Assembly (NCBI GenBank): GCA_965230535.1
Contig: OZ246009.1
Location: 1,426,001 to 1,490,000, forward strand
Length of the DNA stretch: 64,000 nt
From: JAUILH01 sp965230535
GTDB lineage: Bacteria; Bacteroidota; Bacteroidia; Flavobacteriales_D; JAUILH01
Reading direction: 5' to 3'
Below are positions 26,542 to 35,700 of this stretch, in pieces (the first letter of the stretch is position 1; each line of letters starts with the position of its first letter). The notes below the pieces were generated by a model. It was not told the origin of the DNA and searched no databases. It saw nothing but the letters and a program-made list of their open reading frames with translations. Made by a program: the position numbers and the translations under genes.

Positions 26542-27219
26542 CTAGTTTTTGGTCATAGCAGAGTAAGGAACTTCAACAATCTTGTTGCCGTATTCGCTAC
26601 CTAATTTAACCATGGCTTTAACACCTTTTAATTCAACGATTTGTCCTGGAACCTGTTCGTTTTTCGCAACCTTAACTCCCGAAGACTTCAGACTGGACGT
26701 TTCAATAATTGTTACACTGTCTCCCTTAGAAAATCCTCTGATGTTGGCATTGGCTTTTCTCACACCCCAAACATCTCCTGAAACAATGTAAAATTCTTGC
26801 GGATCTTCTTCTTTTACATCTTTGTTGCCTCCAACTTTTCCTGCCATACCGGAACCACCTGGTGATTTTTCAGAAATACGATATACCACTACGTTGGTCA
26901 TGTAAGTTCCACCTGGGACGTTACGAACAACTTTGTCTATTCCATCATTGATAGAGCTTCCCTTTAATTCTTCTATCTGCCCGGCCAAAGCAGATTTCTT
27001 CTTAATGATTCCGGCTCCCTTCGACATAGCACTTTCTAAATCTTGTCCGGATACACCAGCATAAGTTTTAAGTTCTTCGTAATTCGCTGAGTTGTCAATG
27101 TTCTTTGTGGATACCATATTGAGTTCTCCAACACGTGATACATTGTAAGCACTTCCACATCCATAAATGAAAAAAGCACTGGCTAAAATGACTGATAATG
27201 ATTTGAATTTAGTTTTCAT
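26542..27219 (-). CDS. Putative lipoprotein of unknown function
   Basis: 225 residues from the ATG at 27219. The longer frame adds 24 residues upstream that would hide the signal peptide. KFKSLSVILASAFFIYGC is a lipoprotein signal ending at the lipobox Cys. The following YNVSRVGELNMVSTKNIDNSANYEELKTYAG and DGIDKVVRNVPGGTYMTNVVVY form a conserved-looking block of the kind seen in small Bacteroidota lipoproteins. The C-terminal half (EFYIVSGDVWGVR…GFSKGDSVTI…GQIVELKGVKAMVKL) looks like a small SH3-like beta barrel. A Gly-rich linker (SPGGSGMAGKVGG) joins the parts. No function can be assigned. Confidence 0.7.
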   Translation of the reverse strand: MKTKFKSLSVILASAFFIYGCGSAYNVSRVGELNMVSTKNIDNSANYEELKTYAGVSGQDLESAMSKGAGIIKKKSALAGQIEELKGSSINDGIDKVVRNVPGGTYMTNVVVYRISEKSPGGSGMAGKVGGNKDVKEEDPQEFYIVSGDVWGVRKANANIRGFSKGDSVTIIETSSLKSSGVKVAKNEQVPGQIVELKGVKAMVKLGSEYGNKIVEVPYSAMTKN

Positions 27220-27242
27220 AATTGTGTTATTAGTTGTGCCAG

Positions 27243-27250
27243 CAAATCTA
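27243..27250 (-). promoter_or_regulatory. Candidate -7 promoter box for the lipoprotein gene
   Basis: On the minus strand this reads TAGATTTG, matching the Bacteroidota consensus TAnnTTTG, 23 bases before the ATG at 27219. No well-spaced -33 element is obvious. Confidence 0.4.
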
Positions 27251-27529
27251 TTTGAGGTCACCCCAAAAAATGAAAAAATGGTGGTTGACAAAAGGGTGAC
27301 ATTTTGATTTTAGTATTTCTGAATTGATCTTATTTGTTTGATTTTGAGTGTTTAATGGAGCTATTGGTGTTGAGGGTGAAAAAATGCCTCAGAGGGGACA
27401 AATTTTAAATTGTCTGAAAAATGACTACCAAAAAACAGGTGGTCATGAAGAAAATGAATGGATATTTTGAATGAAATGTGACTTAACGCTTCCGTTATGA
27501 TATCTTTAAAACGATAAAATTGAGATGAA
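27251..27529. other. Intergenic region with divergent promoters and a short inverted repeat
   Basis: No coding frame was recognised between the divergent lipoprotein and acetyltransferase genes. The stretch holds a perfect 7-base inverted repeat (GTCACCC at 27257-27263, GGGTGAC at 27294-27300), 30 bases apart, just upstream of the lipoprotein promoter box. It could be an operator. Confidence 0.35.
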
Positions 27530-28120
27530 ATGAATTTTACTGAGGACATCATTTTGGAAAATGAACGTGCTTATTTACGGCCATTAAAGGCAGCAGATTT
27601 TGACTTGCTATTGCCTTTTTCAAGAAACGAACCCGAGTTATGGAATTACTCACTGTCACCAGCAGGAACGGATGAAGAAATGAAGATTTATCTGGATTCG
27701 GCTTTGAAATCAAGAGCCGAACAATTCGGATATCCATTTGTGGTATTTGACAAAAAAACGGATCAGGTAGCCGGATCTACACGTTTTTATGACATCAGTC
27801 TGCATCATCAATCACTGTCCATTGGTTATACTTGGTACGGAAAAGCTTTTCATGGTACCGGTTTAAATAAACATTGTAAGTTTTTATTGCTTCAATATGC
27901 TTTTGAAGTGTTGAAGATGGAAAGAGTTGAGTTCCGTGCCGATAACAATAATAAAAGGTCCATCAATGCCATGAAACGAATTGGTTGTGTGGAAGAGGGT
28001 GTTTTAAGAAGTAACTGTTTTTCACCAAATGGCAGAAGAGATAGCATAGTCTTGAGCATTCTTAAAGAAGAGTGGGAGACAAGGGTGAAATCTAACTTGA
28101 GGGAACTAATAGAAAAATAG
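27530..28120 (+). CDS. GNAT family N-acetyltransferase (RimJ/RimL-like)
   Basis: 196 residues. The order of motifs fits the RimJ/RimL branch of GNAT enzymes: RAYLRPLKAADFDLLLPF at the start, IGYTWYGKAFHGTGLNKHCKFLLLQYAFE (acetyl-CoA binding region, with a relaxed R/Q-x-x-G-x-G loop), then MERVEFRADNNNKRSINAMKRIGCVEEGVLRSNCFSPNGRRDSIVLSIL. These proteins use acetyl-CoA to acetylate a protein N-terminus or a small molecule; the substrate cannot be read from sequence. Cytoplasmic. The gene converges on the WG-repeat gene with 6 bases between stops. Confidence 0.85.
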   Translation: MNFTEDIILENERAYLRPLKAADFDLLLPFSRNEPELWNYSLSPAGTDEEMKIYLDSALKSRAEQFGYPFVVFDKKTDQVAGSTRFYDISLHHQSLSIGYTWYGKAFHGTGLNKHCKFLLLQYAFEVLKMERVEFRADNNNKRSINAMKRIGCVEEGVLRSNCFSPNGRRDSIVLSILKEEWETRVKSNLRELIEK

Positions 28121-28126
28121 AAGCCG

Positions 28127-29437
28127 CTATTTAGCAAATTTGGTGATTTTCCCTTCCGGAGACTGGTAGTAAACTTCTGTCAGTTTATGCCCAGTGTGTT
28201 TGTATTGAACAAATCCGGTAGATTCGTCTTCTCGCACCAGCATGAATTTGCCCATATCCCAATATCTGCGGATAAATTGAGGCTCAGCAATACATTTGTA
28301 GTTTTTACTATGATAAACACCAATTAGTCCGTCCCGTTTGACATATATAGCGGGTTTGCGAATAAAAATAGATTGAAACTCTATTGGCAATACGAGCTCT
28401 CCTTCATAGCTGAATAGCCCTGATTTTCCGTCTTTCGAAACAAAATAGTGTCCTTGATATGATGAAAGATAGGTGTATTCCATAGGAATAATGGTCTTGC
28501 CAAGATGGTCTACCACACCAAATTTGTGTTCCTTTTTTACAATAAAATTCTTGATGCCCCAGTACTTGATGTAATTGTAGTTTTCTAAACGGGTAATGGG
28601 CGTGAAATGCTTATCAAAAACCACACACGTGGTTACTTTTTCACCAAAGTCTCTACCACTAATTTTCTCATGATTTTCTTTCAATATATAGCCGGTGTAT
28701 AGAGTGTCATGAATTAATCTGATGTGGTCATATTTAAAATCTATCAGAACATCTCCGTTTTCATTAATCAACCCTTGTTTTCCTCCCTTACTTACTCTGA
28801 TATATGTCAAACCAATGGCATCATGTTCCGGATAGTAATTAGGTGCTTTGTATTGTGGCTCAAACAGAAAGTTCATATTAGAATCCAATAGGCCAAACAA
28901 GCCATTTTGGTTGACCATAAGCTTGTCGTGCCTTTCCCTGTTATCTTGAAATTTCCTGATTTCATGGTATTCTGCAGGAAGTACAATCTTTCCTTGTAAG
29001 TTGATGAGTCCCACCTTACCACTGTCCCCGTAAAATTTTAAGTGATGGTTGAGTTCTCTGTAATCCATGATGGTGTTAAGATCAGAGAAACTTGCACTCA
29101 CGAAACCACTTTCTTTCAACGATAATTTTATGGTGTCCGAAAACAGGTTGTAAACTTTGATTATGTCTCCCGTTTCATTCCTGAAAATGTATAGATTCTT
29201 TGGCTGTGGCCCCATGTAATCTGCAGCGCTTCCGCCTCTTGGATAAGCAGCATCTATCATTGCTACCTGATTATTCCAGGCGTCACAAGCATCTACTATG
29301 ATAAGTTGAATCCCGTTTTTGTACGGAAAATACAAGGTATCAGTATTTCTTGGAGCATTGAAAAGCTCTGTTAAGGGCTGACTGATCCCTGTAAGACCAC
29401 ACAGAGAAAGCAAAAGGATGGTTAGAATTCTTTTCAT
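28127..29437 (-). CDS. WG-repeat protein, exported
   Basis: 436 residues with an N-terminal signal peptide (KRILTILLLSLCGLTGISQ). The mature protein has at least five WG-like repeats of about 45-60 residues: GKVGLINLQGKIVLPAEY, GLFGLLDSNMNFLFEPQY, GKQGLINENGDVLIDFKY, HKFGVVDHLGKTIIPMEY and GKSGLFSYEGELVLPIEF, plus a degenerate sixth (GLIGVYHSKNYKCIAEPQF). WG repeats form beta structures of unknown binding partner. No enzymatic motif is present. It probably acts in the periplasm or on the cell surface. Confidence 0.82.
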   Translation of the reverse strand: MKRILTILLLSLCGLTGISQPLTELFNAPRNTDTLYFPYKNGIQLIIVDACDAWNNQVAMIDAAYPRGGSAADYMGPQPKNLYIFRNETGDIIKVYNLFSDTIKLSLKESGFVSASFSDLNTIMDYRELNHHLKFYGDSGKVGLINLQGKIVLPAEYHEIRKFQDNRERHDKLMVNQNGLFGLLDSNMNFLFEPQYKAPNYYPEHDAIGLTYIRVSKGGKQGLINENGDVLIDFKYDHIRLIHDTLYTGYILKENHEKISGRDFGEKVTTCVVFDKHFTPITRLENYNYIKYWGIKNFIVKKEHKFGVVDHLGKTIIPMEYTYLSSYQGHYFVSKDGKSGLFSYEGELVLPIEFQSIFIRKPAIYVKRDGLIGVYHSKNYKCIAEPQFIRRYWDMGKFMLVREDESTGFVQYKHTGHKLTEVYYQSPEGKITKFAK

Positions 29438-29607
29438 AATTGTAAAATGAAAGTATGAAAAGTAGGGTAGTGGTTAATGTGAGAGTTGGTGAAGTGGTTT
29501 TTTGGGTGGGTTAATAGACATGATTATTACTCCCATTGTAAATCGTTAGCGCATTTTACTTTGCTCAGGTTTTGGTGAATTCTTGTAATATTTCTCTGAT
29601 CAACTTC

Positions 29608-30192
29608 TTAGTTAGATTTTATAGTTGTGTCCATACTGCGAACGGTATATTCAATAAAGAGTATAAGATGATTAAAATCTTGCTTGATTGTCGATTCGAA
29701 AATCTCTCCATCAACTATAACAAGTTCATCTGAAGCTCTTGCTTCCCCTTCAAAGTAGTAGGTTGAACTATGTCTGTCATAATGTTTCTTAAGCCACTTT
29801 CGATCATTCAATTTTTGTAATAATTGATCAAAGATGTCTTCAAGATCATTAATGTCTTTCACTAAAGTGAGTTTTTCACTCAGAAAATTTATCGCATGCT
29901 TTGTCAGGGGAATATTTTTTGTAACGTCAGCGTAATTTTTCATTGCTTTGGTAAGCTCGGCCTTATCCAATGAGAATGTAGTCGGAGTTTCACTCTCATA
30001 AATATCAAAGTGAGATATTTCCCTAGATAATTGTCCCAATACCTTAAGTGAAGCTTTTACAAACTTTCTTTTCTTAAGACCATACATCTGTTTTTTGTTG
30101 ATCCTTGGTTTATTTGTGGAAAGTTCATTGTCGTTTGCATTCATTTGTAACGAAAATGCTCCAATCAATAAGAAAAACAGAATATACTTCAT
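29608..30192 (-). CDS. Small exported protein, function unknown
   Basis: 194 residues from the ATG at 30192; an upstream ATG at 30237 in frame would bury the signal peptide (KYILFFLLIGAFSLQMNAN). The mature part is Lys-rich and mostly helical (LTKAMKNYADVTKNIPLTKHAINFLSEKLTLVKDINDLEDIFDQLLQKL), then a short beta region. No family is recognised. It stands alone between the WG-repeat gene and the second TPR-HTH gene, transcribed in the same direction. Confidence 0.6.
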   Translation of the reverse strand: MKYILFFLLIGAFSLQMNANDNELSTNKPRINKKQMYGLKKRKFVKASLKVLGQLSREISHFDIYESETPTTFSLDKAELTKAMKNYADVTKNIPLTKHAINFLSEKLTLVKDINDLEDIFDQLLQKLNDRKWLKKHYDRHSSTYYFEGEARASDELVIVDGEIFESTIKQDFNHLILFIEYTVRSMDTTIKSN

Positions 30193-30373
30193 GTCTGTAA
30201 ATTTGAGGATTATTTTGAATAGGATGTTCCAATACACTGTATTTCACAAATCTTGATCAGAATTTATGCAAAATCTTAGGGTTAAGCGTTTTGTGCTCGG
30301 GAAAAGAAATGACAAGGGTTGGTGCAAAAGACATTACGGTTTTGGGTGCAGTAGATGCAACACTCTTGAAAAC

Positions 30374-32443
30374 CTAGACCTCTTCTCGTATGAAATCTGA
30401 TAAATTACTGCCTTCTTTTAGCTCTAATCTCTTTCTTAATCTGTAGCGTGCCTTTTTTACACTGGTTAAACCAATGCCGAGAATGTTTGCAATTTCTTTT
30501 TGGTTTAGCTTCAATTTGATGAGGGCAGCTAAGCGCACATCACTATCAGATAAATTGGGATGTTGGGCCTTAAGCTGATAAAAGAAGCTTGGGTGAAGCT
30601 GATTAAAATGTTTTTTAAATTCCTGCCATTCTTCTTCCGACCCAATGTTGGTTTCAATCAGTTTAAAAAGATGTATGAAAGAAGGACTGCCTCCTTTTTC
30701 ATTCTCCAACTCAGATAGCTGGATTTTGAATTCTTCGAGCATGGCATTTTTTTGCGCCACCTGAGTGGAGAATAGTTCAAGTCTTTCTTCAAGCTGTTCT
30801 TTTTCTCTTAACTCGTTTTCTACTCTTTCTTTGGCCCATTCTTGCTCTCTTTTCAACATTTTCTTGCCCCGTCTGATTCGAGAAAGCTGAAACACAAATA
30901 CCAGAATTGCAATTATTATTAAAGAGGCCAGACCAATAATAAGCATACGTTCTCTAAGTGTTGAAATTCTCTTGTCTCTCACGGCTATTTCTGATTTGCT
31001 TTGAAGCAGAGCCACTTCTTTTTCACTTTCCTCCAGGAGTCTTCTTTGATTTTGCAGCTCATATTTTGCCTCCATTTCAGAGATTTGTTTGAGCTTATCC
31101 TTGTCCCAAAGACTGTCTCTATAAGTATTGAATCGCTTAAGAAAAAGAACGGATTGAGTATAGTCACCAGCAAGCTCATATAGTTCTGATAACTCCAAAG
31201 AAATTTCTTTTAGAACAATTAAATAGCCTTCATCTTTCGCTATGATATAGGCCTGAAGCCCGTATTGAATACCATTTTGGTAGTCTTTTTTCTTTTTGTA
31301 TGCTGTCGCCATGGCCAGATATCCTTGCGCCACTCCCTTCATATCTGCAGCCTCTTTACTTACATCAATGGTCTTTTGACAGTACGCCATAGCCTCTTCA
31401 TAATTCCCTTCATCGCAGTATATACTGCTTAAACTTATATAGGCATCCCCTAACTGGTCCGTTGAACCCAGTTCCTTTTTGATATCAATACATTCCAACA
31501 GTGTTTCTTTTGCTAAAGCAGTACGGCCTGAGTGATAATAAACCAAAGCGAGATTTGGAAGAGCTCTTGAAAGGCTTAAGAATTGGTCTTTGGCTCTAAA
31601 ATAATCGATGGCTTTTTCCAGATGATCTTCAGCTCGTTTGTAATCATCCATTACGTAGTACAAGGACCCCATGTTTGAATAAATAGTGTGTTCTTGTTCT
31701 ACATCTTCATCTTCCTTCGCAATGTTTAAAGCCTTTAGCGAATTTTCCAATGCCAATGAGAACTTTCCCATGCTCTTATAGATAATGGATAGATTCATAT
31801 AGCCACTTGACAAGTCAGAACTTTTTATTTCTTCTTTAATGGCAATGGATTTTTGACAATAGTAAATGGCTTTCTCGTGTTTTTCCTGTAGCAAGTAACA
31901 ATTCGATACATTGTTGTAGTGAATAGCAAGGTCCGCACTTTTGGCATTGTTGTTAAGCATGAGGTCAAGACCTTCTAGTAATGGAGCCTCAGCTTCAACC
32001 AAATATCCCTGATTCATTAAGCCCAATCCTTTTACCGTTAAGGCACTTGCCAGAGCAACAGAGTTGTCTACCTCTCTATAACATTCTATGGCCTTGTCGT
32101 GAAAGAATCTGGCAGAATCATAGTCGTGAGAAAAGTGATGGACAGTACCCAATGCATAATAACTTTCTCCCTGTCCGTATACGTAAGACATTTCTGTAGC
32201 AAGCTCTAGCGCTTTTGCTGCATAGCCTCTTGCTTTGCCAGGATCAGAGAAGACAGTATAATAAGATATGTCAACAAGACAATATAGTCTTGCGGTGTCT
32301 TTGGTGGCAGGGAGTTTTTTATGAAGGCTGTCGAGAATTGATTCGTATTGACCATTACCAGTTAGGGAGCACAACAAAAGTGAAAATGTCAATCCCAACT
32401 TAGTCGGGGCACACCATTTTATAATCTTACTTATTCTGCTCAA
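30374..32443 (-). CDS. TPR-repeat membrane protein with C-terminal HTH (second copy of the layout)
   Basis: 689 residues. A hydrophobic N-terminus (KLGLTFSLLLCSLTGNGQ) is followed by about ten TPR units (AKGYAA…, SVALASALTVKGLGLMNQGYL, SSGYMNLSIIYKSMGKFSLALENS, YSNMGSLYYVMDDYKRAEDHLEKAI and others). One membrane helix (MLIIGLASLIIIAILVFVFQL) and a coiled coil follow. The end is an HTH (SDVRLAALIKLKLNQKEIANILGIGLTSVKKARYRLRKRLEL) of the LuxR-like type. It shares layout with the gene at 24593-26455, including the ALIKL.L..KE.A turn, so the two are probably paralogues. Signal and target are unknown. Confidence 0.82.
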   Translation of the reverse strand: MSRISKIIKWCAPTKLGLTFSLLLCSLTGNGQYESILDSLHKKLPATKDTARLYCLVDISYYTVFSDPGKARGYAAKALELATEMSYVYGQGESYYALGTVHHFSHDYDSARFFHDKAIECYREVDNSVALASALTVKGLGLMNQGYLVEAEAPLLEGLDLMLNNNAKSADLAIHYNNVSNCYLLQEKHEKAIYYCQKSIAIKEEIKSSDLSSGYMNLSIIYKSMGKFSLALENSLKALNIAKEDEDVEQEHTIYSNMGSLYYVMDDYKRAEDHLEKAIDYFRAKDQFLSLSRALPNLALVYYHSGRTALAKETLLECIDIKKELGSTDQLGDAYISLSSIYCDEGNYEEAMAYCQKTIDVSKEAADMKGVAQGYLAMATAYKKKKDYQNGIQYGLQAYIIAKDEGYLIVLKEISLELSELYELAGDYTQSVLFLKRFNTYRDSLWDKDKLKQISEMEAKYELQNQRRLLEESEKEVALLQSKSEIAVRDKRISTLRERMLIIGLASLIIIAILVFVFQLSRIRRGKKMLKREQEWAKERVENELREKEQLEERLELFSTQVAQKNAMLEEFKIQLSELENEKGGSPSFIHLFKLIETNIGSEEEWQEFKKHFNQLHPSFFYQLKAQHPNLSDSDVRLAALIKLKLNQKEIANILGIGLTSVKKARYRLRKRLELKEGSNLSDFIREEV

Positions 32444-32792
32444 TGCAACACTTATTTTGGACTATTGTCTTATTGCTTTCAATGATAATAGAAAAAGTTC
32501 AGACGTCCCACTTTTAAAAATACATCAGGCATTAATTAGTACTTGCTAAAGGGTAGACCATTGGGTAGACAGGGTTTAAAAGTGAAAAGCGTATCTATTT
32601 GTTAATTAGAGATGTAAGTGATGTAAGAGGGGGAAGGAGTGACTACTGTCTTGTATACCCTTGTATGGAGGTGTTTGAATCTACCGGTCCCTAGCTTTGA
32701 GAACTAAATTCATAACGGCCTCTTCCAGGGGTTATAAATCAAATTTCATGACATCATTTTACACTGCTGAGACTACGACTCGAACCTCTAAA
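32444..32792. other. 349-base intergenic region with inverted and direct repeats
   Basis: No gene is seen between the divergent TPR-HTH and adhesin genes. It holds a perfect 10-base inverted repeat, CACTTTTAAA at 32509-32518 and TTTAAAAGTG at 32575-32584, and inside the spacer two direct copies of GGGTAGAC at 32551-32558 and 32563-32570 (12-base period). This is likely regulatory DNA for one or both flanking genes. Confidence 0.45.
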
Positions 32793-35700
32793 ATGGCATT
32801 TAGAACATTAATCATTCTGTTCATATCGTTCTGTTTTTCCAACTTTTCAAAGGCACAATGTCCTTATTCAGGTGCAACGGATTTTTGTCCGGATTTGGAT
32901 GCTTCCACTTTTGCTGTGGGGGTGTCAAATGTCGTATGTGGTTCTACATGGGGAACCGAACATGCTCAGGTAAACAATATGGATGCAAACTGTACTTACC
33001 TTATTGAGTATTGTGGTGCTCCGTTTGACGCCGCCATTGGAGTTTTTACTGATGGAGGAGGGATGCAGGTAGCATATTCTGGTACTGGATGTGGAGATGA
33101 TGTTTCATTTAGTTTTACGCCTCCTTCAAACGGAAATTATGAGTTTCAGCTCGATAATGAAGGTGCTTGTAATACTGTGGCTGCCAATAATGATTTGGTT
33201 GTCACGCTTGTGTCTTGTGTATCATCCTGTACAGATCCGGATGTGCCCAATGTATCTGCCAGCTTAGGTACGATTTGTCCAAGTGGCTCCAGTACTTTGA
33301 GCTGGACAGGTAGTTTAAATGACGCCACCGCATGGCATGTGTATTCTGGATCTTGTGGAGGTACTTTGGTTGGGACAACAACCGGTAGTTCCATAGTAGT
33401 TAATCCAACCAGTACTACCAGTTATTTTGTTAGAGGAGAAGGTGGATGTGTAACGCCTGGTTCATGTAGCTCAGGTACCACAGTAACGGTTACGGATGTG
33501 TCTCCACCAGTCATTACAGTCTGTGCGCCAACCCCACCAAATATTTCAGCAAACTCCTTTTGTCAGGCCACTTGTCCCGATTTAACCGGATTGGTAACGG
33601 CCACAGATAATTGTACGGCTTCACCAACAATCACGCAATCACCAGCCGCGGGCGCTACTTTAGGGTTGGGAACAACTACCATCACATTAACAGCAACGGA
33701 TGGTTCAGGAAACATGACGACATGCACAGTAAATCAAACAGTAGTGGATAACACCTCACCAGTCATTACAGTCTGTGCGCCAACCCCACCAAATATTTCT
33801 GCAAATTCTTTTTGTCAGGCCACTTGTCCCGATTTAACCGGATTGGTAACGGCTACAGATAATTGTACTGCTTCACCAACAATCACACAATCACCAGCTG
33901 CGGGTGCTACTTTAGGGTTGGGAACAACTACCATCACATTAACAGCAACGGATGGTTCAGGAAACATGGCAACATGTACGGTAAATCAAACAGTAGTGGA
34001 TAACACCGTTCCTACTGCGGTTTGTCAGAATGTGACCGTTTTCTTAGATGGTACCGGGACCGCTAATATAACAGCAGGTGATATTGACAATGGTTCAAGC
34101 GACAATTGTGGTGGAGTTAGCTTAAGTGCAGCACCAAGTTCGTTCACCTGTGCAAATCTGGGAGCTAACAATGTGACTTTAACAGTAACTGATGGAAATG
34201 GAAATACAAATACATGTATTGCTGTTGTGACGGTTTTGGATACCATTTCTCCAACTATATCTTGTCCCGGTAATCAAACAGAAAACCCAAATGCTTCTTG
34301 TCAATTCGTACTCCCGAACTATATTTCAACACTCTCTATTACCGGAAGTGATAACTGTGGGACCCCAACAATAAGTATGTCTCCTTTGGCAGGAACGACC
34401 ATAACAGGCACAACTATGATAACTATTTCCGCAACGGATGTTTCAGGTAATGCATCAACTTGCACCTTTGATGTGGTCTTGAATGATGTCACCAACCCAA
34501 CAGCTGTTTGTCAGAATATCACAGTTTTCTTAGACGGATCGGGGAATGCAAGTATTACAGCAGCTGATATCGATGGAGGTTCAACAGATAACTGTGTCGG
34601 ACTCAGCTTGAGTGCATCACAAACGACTTTTAACTGCTCTGATATAGGGGCTAATAATGTTACTTTAACTGCTACCGATGGTAATGGCAATACAAATTCG
34701 TGTATGGCTACTGTAACGGTTCAGGATACTATTTCACCGATGGCCTCTTGTCAGAATGTGACTGTTTATTTGGACGGAACAGGCAATGCAAGTATCACGG
34801 CTGCCGACCTTGATAATGGTTCAATGGATAATTGTGGCAGCGTTTCATTGAGTGCTTCACAAACTACTTTCGATTGTACCAATACAGGGGCAAACAATGT
34901 TACTTTAACGGTAACTGATGGAAGTGGCAATACCGGAACTTGCTCGGCTGTAGTAACTGTTTTGGATACAATTTCGCCAAGTTTAATGTCTTGTCCTGGC
35001 AACATTAATATTGTAACCAATAATGCGGGGTGTGAGGGAATCGCCATCTGGACGAGTCCAACAATCATGGATAATTGTTCTGGGGGATCCGTATCAGGGA
35101 CTCATACATCCGGCTCGAGTTTCCCATTGGGAACAACTACAGTGAACTATACAGCAACTGATGCATCTGGCAATACAAGTTCATGTAGTTTTGATGTGAT
35201 TGTGACAAGTGATCTGTCGGTTGCGACTGACAGTGTTCACAATGCATTGTGTTTCGATTCTTTGAATGGTCAGGCATTTATCACGGTAACTGGTGGAACC
35301 ATGGGCTATACTTATGATTGGGATCATGATGGAACGAGTGACAATGATGATTCAGAAGATCAGGATGGCCTGGGTGCAGGGACTTACAATGTGACTGTCA
35401 CAGACGTCAACGGATGTACTGCTACGGGAACAGCTACTATTGGTGAGCCTGCTGAACTTTCCATTGCTTTAGATGGAACTACTGACCCTACCACCTGTGG
35501 AGCTAATGATGGAGCTATTATGGTGACCACTACCGGAGGTACTGGCGCTTATGTTTTTGATTGGGATAACGATGGTACCGGAGACAATGACGATACTGAA
35601 GATTTATCAGGTGTGACAGCGGGTGGGTATCAATTAACGGTTACAGATGCCAATGGATGTACGGCTACAACAAGTCAAACTCTAAGCGATCCGGCAGCCC

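Noticed and set aside
33508..35200. Regular repeats that could suggest a CRISPR array
   Set aside because: Units are 240-252 bases, in frame and encode HYR domains; there are no short repeats with unique spacers.
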